A DNA stretch of 5,678 nucleotides, taken from Acidobacteriota bacterium. Its GTDB lineage: Bacteria > Acidobacteriota > Blastocatellia > Pyrinomonadales > Pyrinomonadaceae. The translations under genes were made by a program, and so were the position numbers. The notes beneath the pieces are model-generated. The model was given only the letters and a program-made list of their open reading frames with translations. It did not search any database and was not told the origin of the DNA. Positions 1-5,455 of this stretch are shown here, piece after piece. The stretch lies in contig JABFSB010000462.1 of assembly GCA_013140875.1 (NCBI GenBank), forward strand, positions 1 to 5,678, given 5' to 3'. Each line of letters begins with the position of its first letter. Within the stretch, counting starts at the first letter, position 1.

Positions 1-383
1 TCGAATATGCGGCCCTCAACCGCCGCGATCTGGATGATCCTGCCCGGACGCAAGCGCTCTTTACGCTGAATTTGACCCACGGAAACCTCCGCGATACGGC
101 CGGGGCCGCCGTCTATACTTTCTCGAAAATGTCGGACCCCGCGGTATTCCGGCTCGCCTTGCCTGAACAGGAACCGGAAGCCGCTGAAATGCCCGTATCG
201 ATCGAAAGTTCGGGAAAGACTGTGTTCCGCGTGGATACGGCCCGCGTTTTCCGAAACCCTTTTGGCTCGGAATTGCGCTTTCTTGCTCCCAAGGAAGTTC
301 TCAGGCCGGGCCAGTATCAGATATCGATAAATACCGCTGATGGACGTTATTCCAGAGTTTACTTCCAGTTCCGCATCGAATAG
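1..383 (+). CDS. C-terminal part of a beta-rich, possibly anti-sigma/zinc-finger-like protein (5'-truncated by window edge)
   Basis: The frame is open from base 3 to the TAG at 381-383, giving 126 residues with no stop, so this is the end of a longer gene that starts outside the window. A TTG at 72 is in frame, but it is probably internal because coding continues upstream of it. The visible part alternates short hydrophobic strands with polar turns and ends in a G-Q-Y-x-I-x-I segment followed by a terminal strand (YFQFRIE), the look of a beta-sandwich domain. From memory, this pattern (LxLTxG..., a central VFRV strand, L-x-P-G-x-Y near the end) resembles the C-terminal domain of acidobacterial zinc-finger/anti-sigma-like membrane proteins. 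No zinc-binding or membrane segment is in view, so this is inference only. The next gene lies about 200 bases downstream behind its own possible promoter, so co-transcription is uncertain. Confidence 0.75.
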   Translation, partial: EYAALNRRDLDDPARTQALFTLNLTHGNLRDTAGAAVYTFSKMSDPAVFRLALPEQEPEAAEMPVSIESSGKTVFRVDTARVFRNPFGSELRFLAPKEVLRPGQYQISINTADGRYSRVYFQFRIE

Positions 384-414
384 GCGAAGATTCCAAACAC
401 ACTCGAATACAGCA

Positions 415-443
415 TTGCTAAAATCCTGAAATCGGACGATACT
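415..443 (+). promoter_or_regulatory. Possible sigma-70-type promoter for the pseudokinase operon
   Basis: TTGCTA at 415-420 (4 of 6 to TTGACA) and GATACT at 438-443 (4 of 6 to TATAAT) are separated by exactly 17 bases, in the gap after the upstream stop. Transcription would start near 450, leaving a leader of about 130 bases before the ATG at 580. Both hexamers are imperfect. A second -10-like hexamer, TATATT at 567-572, lies only 7 bases before that ATG and could instead give a leaderless message. Confidence 0.3.
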
Positions 444-462
444 AAACCGTTTTTGAAACAAG

Positions 463-519
463 CTCCGACGCTCCCGGACCGATTCGCTCGAGCGATCGAT
501 CTGAGCTTAAGTGTCGGAG
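463..519 (+). promoter_or_regulatory. Palindrome-rich leader with a two-tier stem-loop
   Basis: Bases 463-472 (CTCCGACGCT) can pair with 510-519 (AGTGTCGGAG) over 10 base pairs including one G-U. Inside, 480-487 can pair with 492-498 around a TCGA loop with one bulged T; its core is the perfect 12-bp palindrome at 484-495. Further palindromes follow or overlap: GATCGATC at 494-501, GGGTCGACCC at 519-528 and GGCCGGCC at 534-541. The element would sit right after the predicted transcription start. No T-tract follows, so it does not look like a Rho-independent terminator. The role is unknown; it could be a structured mRNA leader or an operator. Confidence 0.3.
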
Positions 520-579
520 GGTCGACCCAAGTGGGCCGGCCTGACGGGAAATTTCACCCTAATCGGTATATTTACGAGC

Positions 580-2277
580 ATGCTTCGGGAAGAGTCTCTG
601 ATCTTGCCTCCGGAATCGGACGAAACTTCTTTCACGACCGCTGAATCCATCATCGGTCGTGTCGTATACGAGCGCTTTCTCGTCGAACGGGAGGTGACCG
701 GCCGGGCCGATACCGGCCGCTTCCGGGCCTATGTCGCTAAAGACCTCAAGAAATATTGCCGCCGGATAGTTCTTAAATCGCTGGACCAACGGCCGGATGG
801 CCTGGTGACCGATTCTCCTTCTTATCAACATTTGTGCACAGTCCTTGCCGACCTGGACCACCCGAACATCGAAGAGATGATCGAGACCGGCAAACTTTTC
901 GACGGCCGCCCATACTCGGTAAGCAAAGTCACCCGGGGCGTGCGGTTAGCTGACATCATAAAGGACAAAAAAAGGCTGACGGTTGAACAAACGGCGCGAA
1001 TTATCGGGGCGTTGACCGAAGCGCTTGCCGCCGCTCATTCGCGAAATATTCTCCACTGCGCGGTCAATCCGGCAAACGTCATCATTTCGGACTTCGACGC
1101 ATCCGGCGAGAAAGTCACTTTGATCAACTTCGGTACGGCGTGGCCGATCGATATTTACGACCATCGAACCGAGGAGATCGATGCAGCGGATGATCCGATC
1201 TATTTCGCGGCGCCGGAAACTTTAGTGAAACTAGGCCACCGCTCGCGTGCTTCCGATGTTTACTCCATGGCTGTTCTGTCTTATAGAATGCTGGTCGGGC
1301 AGGTGCCGTTTCGCTCGCCGGGCCGAAGTCCACTGATGGCCGAGATCGCCGCCGGAGAGGCGATATCGCCTTCCGAAATGAGGACTGACATTACCAGAGA
1401 GGCCGATCGCCTGATCTTTTCGGGCTTCAATTTTGAGTCGGCGCGGCGACAGAAGGACGTAGAAGATTTTGGATCACGCCTCCTGCTTTCACTAGGCCTG
1501 CTCCCGCGTTACGAGAAAACTCATGCACACGCGATTGATAAAGGCCCGGCCGTTGTTTCGCTTGACCAAGTTGAGTCAGCCCGTGAACCGCAAAGTGATC
1601 CGGCCGAAAATGTCGAAAGGCGTCATAATCGGGTTTCGCACAATGCAACGGCCGCATTCTCCGAACGGGCGATTACGTGGTCGCTTATTGTCCTGCTTTT
1701 GGCCGGAGCTCTGTCCATGCCTCTCGGGCAAATTTTCCTCAATGAGGGAACGCGGGTTTCCGCGGTTGGCAGTATGGCGGTAAAAGGGCCGGAGAATAAT
1801 GTGCGGCACCAGATAAGGTACGCGATCGGCCCATCGTTGACCGCCAAGCGTCCTATATCCATTACGTCGGACACTCCCGGCAATTTGTACATCCTGGAAG
1901 AATTTTCTTCGGACGATGCTCCATTCGGTTTTCGGGTAAACTATCCCAAGTCAGGAATGACCGTGGTTGAAGCCGGCAGGACCGTTAAGGCCGACCTGGC
2001 TGATGAAAAAGAATTGCCCGGCGTTAAGGCGTTTTGGGTCGTCTGGACAGCCGCCAAAAACGATGAAATAGAATCTGTTCGAGCCGGAATGAGTTCCGGT
2101 AATTCCACGGCTGAGGACGCCCGCAAATTGAAGCACTTTTTGGAACGGAACAGGAATGTGAGAGTTGAGGTCAGCCGTGACGACACCACGGGACAGATCG
2201 TTCTGACGGGCAGCGGTGAAAGGATCGTTCACCGGATTCCGGTCCAACCCGATTCGACCTTGTCGGCACAAAAATAG
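580..2277 (+). CDS. Transmembrane serine/threonine pseudokinase with C-terminal DUF4384-like domain
   Basis: The protein has 565 residues from the ATG at 580. A GTG at 511 would add 23 residues, but it lies in the leader stem and neither start has a clear ribosome site. Residues about 24-305 follow a Hanks-type kinase: the beta-3 lysine (IVLK, K66), HPNI at 94-97, APE (211-213) and SDVYSMAV (D226) are kept. Catalytic positions are lost: HRD reads H-C-A (159-161), the catalytic-loop lysine is Asn163, DFG is NFG (183-185), the helix-C Glu appears to be Leu85, and the glycine loop is degenerate. Phosphotransfer is therefore unlikely, and a scaffold or allosteric sensor role is inferred. A polar linker leads to one membrane segment (about 365-387). 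Residues 408-552 resemble DUF4384 (PGNLYIL, NYPKSGMTVVEAG, FWVVWTA) and should lie outside the inner membrane. It is followed after 2 bases by a secreted-protein gene, implying an operon. Confidence 0.85.
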   Translation: MLREESLILPPESDETSFTTAESIIGRVVYERFLVEREVTGRADTGRFRAYVAKDLKKYCRRIVLKSLDQRPDGLVTDSPSYQHLCTVLADLDHPNIEEMIETGKLFDGRPYSVSKVTRGVRLADIIKDKKRLTVEQTARIIGALTEALAAAHSRNILHCAVNPANVIISDFDASGEKVTLINFGTAWPIDIYDHRTEEIDAADDPIYFAAPETLVKLGHRSRASDVYSMAVLSYRMLVGQVPFRSPGRSPLMAEIAAGEAISPSEMRTDITREADRLIFSGFNFESARRQKDVEDFGSRLLLSLGLLPRYEKTHAHAIDKGPAVVSLDQVESAREPQSDPAENVERRHNRVSHNATAAFSERAITWSLIVLLLAGALSMPLGQIFLNEGTRVSAVGSMAVKGPENNVRHQIRYAIGPSLTAKRPISITSDTPGNLYILEEFSSDDAPFGFRVNYPKSGMTVVEAGRTVKADLADEKELPGVKAFWVVWTAAKNDEIESVRAGMSSGNSTAEDARKLKHFLERNRNVRVEVSRDDTTGQIVLTGSGERIVHRIPVQPDSTLSAQK

Positions 2278-2279
2278 AA

Positions 2280-2786
2280 ATGAAAAAACTTTTTCTGCTT
2301 GTCGCTATGTTTGTTATCGCCGCCGCCTCTATTGCCGCACAGGAAAACAAACAGATTGCTTCGATCCGTGCGGAAGTCTCTTCGATAAACAAGAGTGCCG
2401 CGAAATATCAAAAAAAGACACGAGACGTCGAAGGCGTTTCTCTCGAGGGAACCGAAGCTACATATTTCACCTCTGGGAAGGGACTGAAAAAGATCGTTGC
2501 AAAAATGTACGGCGAAACTTTTCGGGCTACCGCCGAATTGTACTATTCGGGTGAGGAGATGATATTTGCATATCAACGGATGGAGCGATACGACACGCAA
2601 ATCGCCGCAAACCCGCCGCCAAAAGTTGTAAAAGTAATCGAAACGCGCGTTTACTATGCCGGTGCGAACGCAATTAGAGTGATCGAAGGCAAGAAGCAGC
2701 TTGCCTCACAAGGGGCCGAATTCCACGGCGCGGAAGAGGCGATGAACGATCTTTCGCAAAAGCTAAAGGCCGCTATCGAGCCATGA
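2280..2786 (+). CDS. Small secreted/periplasmic protein of unknown function
   Basis: The protein has 168 residues. MKK is followed by a hydrophobic stretch and a small-residue site (SIAAQ), a classic Sec signal peptide cut near residue 19 or 20; there is no lipobox cysteine. The mature part has an EGTEA motif (56-60), KKIVAKMYGE (70-79) and two similar beta-hairpin-like units, ELYYSGEEMIFAYQR (86-100) and RVYYAGANAIRVIEG (123-137). This resembles small secreted proteins I associate with Bacteroidetes and Acidobacteria that carry repeated YYxxGxxI segments, whose role is not known to me. The start lies 2 bases after the pseudokinase stop with no Shine-Dalgarno sequence, so translation probably depends on coupling. 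The context suggests a partner or ligand of the pseudokinase's extracytoplasmic domain, which is inference. The terminal TGA overlaps weak inverted repeats. Confidence 0.82.
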   Translation: MKKLFLLVAMFVIAAASIAAQENKQIASIRAEVSSINKSAAKYQKKTRDVEGVSLEGTEATYFTSGKGLKKIVAKMYGETFRATAELYYSGEEMIFAYQRMERYDTQIAANPPPKVVKVIETRVYYAGANAIRVIEGKKQLASQGAEFHGAEEAMNDLSQKLKAAIEP

Positions 2787-2846
2787 TCTCTCGATCACCG
2801 ACTCACCTTTCGACCGACCAAAACTTCTCGTTATCGTAGTTGACCT

Positions 2847-3392
2847 TCATTCGGTTTCGTCGATAATCGCCGCCTTGCCGATGTCCGTTATTCGGGAACG
2901 GATCAGATCGTAATCGAAGCCGAGCCGGAGCAAATAGTCGTAGAATTTTTTTGTATCCTCGCGCGTTTCGGGCCTGCCTTTTAGCCGAAGACGTTTCTCA
3001 ACCGCGGCGTCGATAAGTTTGGATTCGGGAAGCTTTTCGAGTGCCGATTCGATTCCGCTGGCGATATCCTCCTGACTGAGCCTCTTTTGCGAGAGCGATT
3101 GTTTCAGGCGTCGTTTGCCCTGCGGTTTTTGGCGCAGTTTTGAGAGGGCAAGGTCACCTGCAAATTTTTGGTCGTCGAGGTAACCGTATTCCTTCAGCTT
3201 TTCCAGTACGCCGTCGACGATCGCCTCATCCGTCCACAACTTTTCCAGCAGGCGTTCACGCAATTCGCCGACCGAGCGCGGTTTGGCGGCGAGCAGTTTG
3301 ACCGCGCGGTTCATCGTCCGTTCGCTTGCCTTGTTCGCGTCGGCAATAAAGCGTTCGCGTTGTTCGTTAAGGTCTAGTCGTTTTCGCCACAT
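2847..3392 (-). CDS. recX: Regulatory protein RecX (RecA modulator)
   Basis: This 181-residue, highly charged, all-helical protein matches RecX in length and pattern. The family binds RecA filaments and inhibits or remodels them, tuning recombination and the SOS response in the cytoplasm. Three helical repeats can be traced: about 26-75 (NRAVKLLAAKPRSVGELRERL, then YLDD at 71-74), 76-120 (KFAGDLALSKLRQKPQGKRRLKQ) and 124-172. The KPRSxxEL(R) and YLDDxxFA signatures are the strongest evidence. The start is the ATG at 3390-3392. The alternative ATG at 3312-3314 (residue 27) sits just before the conserved core and would drop a 26-residue charged extension. No recA is in view; recX often follows recA, whereas here it stands alone, divergent from truB and convergent with the secreted-protein gene. 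A promoter with a TAGAAT -10 lies upstream. Confidence 0.9.
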   Translation of the reverse strand: MWRKRLDLNEQRERFIADANKASERTMNRAVKLLAAKPRSVGELRERLLEKLWTDEAIVDGVLEKLKEYGYLDDQKFAGDLALSKLRQKPQGKRRLKQSLSQKRLSQEDIASGIESALEKLPESKLIDAAVEKRLRLKGRPETREDTKKFYDYLLRLGFDYDLIRSRITDIGKAAIIDETE

Positions 3393-3410
3393 TTTGTTCG
3401 CCCAGTCTAC

Positions 3411-3439
3411 ATTCTAAATTCTTCCGCGACGCTTATTAA
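3411..3439 (-). promoter_or_regulatory. Predicted sigma-70-type promoter of recX
   Basis: Read on the minus strand, TTAATA (3434-3439, 4 of 6) and TAGAAT (3411-3416, 5 of 6) are separated by 17 bases. The -10 ends 18 bases before the recX ATG, so the leader would be only about 10-12 bases. This is the better of the two divergent promoters in the gap. Confidence 0.45.
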
Positions 3440-3447
3440 AATGAAGA

Positions 3448-3478
3448 TTAAGAAATTGCGCGCCTAATAATTTAGAAT
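3448..3478 (+). promoter_or_regulatory. Possible promoter of truB giving a leaderless transcript
   Basis: TAGAAT at 3473-3478 matches 5 of 6 of the -10 consensus. Only 6 bases separate it from the GTG at 3485, so the usual initiation distance would place +1 at or next to the start codon. The -35 is weak: TTAAGA at 3448-3453 (4 of 6), with a long 19-base spacer. Another -10-like hexamer, AATAAT at 3466-3471, would give a leader of only a few bases. Confidence 0.35.
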
Positions 3479-3484
3479 TAGCGC

Positions 3485-4393
3485 GTGGACGGAATTTTAA
3501 CGATCGATAAGCCTGCGGGCATCACTTCACACGATGTGGTCGCGAGGGTCCGGCGTGTTTTAAAGATAAAACGCGTGGGTCATACCGGAACGCTCGATCC
3601 GTTCGCCACGGGGGTTATGGTCGTGCTCGTCGGCCAGGCAACGCGGCTGGCGCAATTCCTGGACAAGGACGAAAAGGAGTACGAAGCCTTGATCCAATTC
3701 GGCTCCGAAACCGACACGGGAGATCATACGGGATTGCGGACCGCGGATTGCGGGTTGGGGAATGAAGAAATTGCGGAACGTTTAGCCGACGCGAATTGGA
3801 GCGAATTGCTTAAGGGATTCAGCGGCACTATCGAACAGACACCGCCGATGTATTCGGCGAAAAAGGTCGACGGCAAAAAGCTTTACGAAATGGCCCGCAA
3901 GGGTCAGGAGATAGAACGGAAAGCGGCGTCCGTGACGATTCGGGAGATCGAACTGTTGGACGCAGAAAGATTACGCACTTCGGACGCTGCACTCCGCACC
4001 CGCATAGTTTGCTCAGCCGGAACCTATATTCGCACACTGGCGGAAGACATCGGACGTGCCGTCGGCGTCGGCGCTCATCTTGCCGAATTGCGGCGGACCC
4101 GGGCGGGGAAATTCGCGATTGCCGCCGCCGTCACATTGGAGGAACTCGGATCGGTCGACGATCCGCGTTCGATGCTGATTCCAATGTCGGAGGCGGTATC
4201 GCACCTGCCCGAAGTCCGACTCAGCGACGAACGGATCGCCAAGACGAAGAGCGGTTTGTCATCCCGAATCGAGGACAACGCCTTGGCAAACGGCGAAACG
4301 GTGCGCATCGCCGATCCGAGCGGGGTATTGATAGCGATCGGGCACTTTAATGCCGAAGAAAATTCCGTGCAGCCGAAGATCGTTTTGGGCTAA
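3485..4393 (+). CDS. truB: tRNA pseudouridine-55 synthase TruB
   Basis: This enzyme isomerises uridine 55 of the tRNA T-loop to pseudouridine and acts on nearly all cytoplasmic tRNAs. The 302-residue length is normal. Family motifs are intact: DGILTIDKPAGITSHD (2-17), GHTGTLDPFATG (32-43) with catalytic Asp38, PMYSAKKVDGKKLYEMAR (121-138), CSAGTYIRTLAEDIG (176-190) and ELRRTRAGKF (201-210); residues about 240-300 form the C-terminal PUA-like domain. The GTG start is fixed by the in-frame TAG a few codons upstream and because it gives the family's usual N-terminus. There is no Shine-Dalgarno sequence. An odd LRTADCGLG stretch (84-92) replaces the usual short linker after TDTGDxTG and is encoded by a small DNA repeat; LRTSDAALRT at 163-172 looks similar. 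Neither touches the catalytic motifs, so the enzyme should be active. The next gene starts 51 bases downstream. Confidence 0.96.
   Translation: MDGILTIDKPAGITSHDVVARVRRVLKIKRVGHTGTLDPFATGVMVVLVGQATRLAQFLDKDEKEYEALIQFGSETDTGDHTGLRTADCGLGNEEIAERLADANWSELLKGFSGTIEQTPPMYSAKKVDGKKLYEMARKGQEIERKAASVTIREIELLDAERLRTSDAALRTRIVCSAGTYIRTLAEDIGRAVGVGAHLAELRRTRAGKFAIAAAVTLEELGSVDDPRSMLIPMSEAVSHLPEVRLSDERIAKTKSGLSSRIEDNALANGETVRIADPSGVLIAIGHFNAEENSVQPKIVLG
3731..3753 (+). repeat. Short direct repeat inside truB encoding LRTADCG
   Basis: GGATTGCGG occurs at 3731-3739 and again at 3745-3753 (period 14), around a CCGCGG core at 3741-3746. It encodes the LRTADCG insertion of TruB at a variable linker. From memory, similar LRTADCGL-type peptides occur within unrelated proteins of some environmental bacteria, which suggests a genome-wide micro-repeat; this was not checked. 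Confidence 0.5.
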
Positions 4394-4444
4394 AATCGTA
4401 TTGTGTTTCAGTCCTTGCGTGGCGGAACCTAGAGTCTTTATCGT

Positions 4445-5452
4445 ATGAAGAAAAGAAATCTTGCAATAGCGTTCGCGGGTGGTCTGGCCGTTGGGGTCGG
4501 CGTGAAGATGCTCACCCGTGCCCACACGGTCGACTGGGACGAGATCTACGAATTGGTGCCGCACTCCGACCACTCGCATTTCATCAATATTGAAGGCGCC
4601 CGGCTGCACTATCAGGAATTCGGAGAACGCACGAACCCGACGCTTGTTTTAATACATGGATATACCGCGTCGCTGTTCGTTTGGCACAAGGTTGCCCCGA
4701 TGCTGGCCGACGCCGGGTTTCACGTCATTGCGGTCGATCTTGTCGGCTTTGGCTATTCTGAGAAACCGCGTTGGTTCGATTATTCGATCCAATCGCAGGC
4801 CCGCATTGTTTCGCGATTTATGAACCGCCTCGGCATCGGTCGGGCAACGCTGGTCGGAAGTTCGTACGGCGGCGCGGTTTCGATGACGATCTGCCTTGAC
4901 TATCCCGAGTTTGTCGAAAAGCTGGTCTTGATTGACGCCGTCATCAACGACGAAGTTCTGAACCATCCTATACTTCGTCTTGCGTCGATCCCTGGTATCG
5001 GCGAAGTGATCACGCCGTTCCTTGTCGATTCGCGTGCGATGATGAAATATCGCATGCGCGGAACGCTTTCCAAAGCAAATCACCACTTAATCACGAAAGA
5101 CCGTATATCTAATGTTCTCAGGCCTTTGACCGCCGCTGACGGGCATCATTCCGTCCTTGCCACGTCGCGAAACTGGCGGGCCAACCGGATCGAGAAAGAC
5201 GCTCACCTGATCGACCAGCCGACACTTATTATCTGGGGCGAGGAAGACACCGTGATCGGCATTCACAACGGCTACAGCCTCCACGATTCGATCCTCAATT
5301 CCCGTTTCGTCATCCTAAAAAACTGTGGCCACGTGCCGGCCGAGGAGAAGAGCGAGTTGGTCGCCGAACTTGTGAGCGAATTTTGCCGCGATCGAAAGGG
5401 ACGCATTGAGGCCCGAACTAGCGATGAAATGAGGTTCGAGCCGGTTTCCTGA
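4445..5452 (+). CDS. Membrane-anchored alpha/beta-fold hydrolase
   Basis: The 335-residue protein has an N-terminal hydrophobic, glycine/alanine-rich segment (about 6-23) after MKKR, most likely an uncleaved signal-anchor. The hydrolase fold runs from about 45 to 315. The oxyanion motif is HGYTAS (71-76), the nucleophile elbow G-S-S-Y-G gives Ser140, the acid is probably Asp268 in WGEED, and the base is His296 in CGHVPAEE. A helical cap lies between about 168 and 250. Family members cleave esters, C-C bonds or epoxides; a Ser nucleophile rules against a haloalkane dehalogenase or epoxide hydrolase, but the substrate cannot be told. About 20 charged residues form a C-terminal tail beyond the fold. 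The gene may be read through from truB (51-base gap) and is closely followed by a membrane-protein gene. No Shine-Dalgarno sequence is visible; GGCGGA at 4421-4426 is too far away. Confidence 0.92.
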   Translation: MKKRNLAIAFAGGLAVGVGVKMLTRAHTVDWDEIYELVPHSDHSHFINIEGARLHYQEFGERTNPTLVLIHGYTASLFVWHKVAPMLADAGFHVIAVDLVGFGYSEKPRWFDYSIQSQARIVSRFMNRLGIGRATLVGSSYGGAVSMTICLDYPEFVEKLVLIDAVINDEVLNHPILRLASIPGIGEVITPFLVDSRAMMKYRMRGTLSKANHHLITKDRISNVLRPLTAADGHHSVLATSRNWRANRIEKDAHLIDQPTLIIWGEEDTVIGIHNGYSLHDSILNSRFVILKNCGHVPAEEKSELVAELVSEFCRDRKGRIEARTSDEMRFEPVS

Positions 5453-5455
5453 TAT

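Larger units (their letters stand above)
3411..3478. repeat. Perfect 10-bp inverted repeat spanning the recX/truB divergent promoters
   Basis: ATTCTAAATT at 3411-3420 and AATTTAGAAT at 3469-3478 are exact reverse complements separated by 48 bases. Each arm contains a TAGAAT hexamer in -10 orientation toward its own gene. The symmetry could reflect shared promoter sequence, a two-site operator or a recent duplication/inversion of a promoter element. Confidence 0.6.

Noticed and set aside
511..579. GTG at 511 as the pseudokinase start
   Set aside because: It would add 23 residues with no family resemblance, lies within the leader stem, and has no ribosome site; the ATG at 580 is preferred though not proven.
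453..644. 63-codon open frame starting with TTG in the leader before the pseudokinase
   Set aside because: It overlaps the pseudokinase N-terminus in another frame, has no protein-like pattern, and lies in the palindrome-rich leader; more likely chance.
2216..2600. Long antisense and alternative-frame open frames over the pseudokinase/secreted-protein junction
   Set aside because: Composition is arginine- and cysteine-rich with no domain or signal pattern; they are shadows of the two real genes.
2775..2846. Inverted repeats (2775-2780 with 2790-2795; 2784-2788 with 2793-2797) as a terminator between the convergent genes
   Set aside because: The stems are only 5-6 bp, mutually exclusive, and lack a T-tract on either strand.
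4394..4444. Promoter or terminator between truB and the hydrolase
   Set aside because: No hairpin with a T-tract and only a weak -10-like TAGAGT without a matching -35, so not annotated as a feature.
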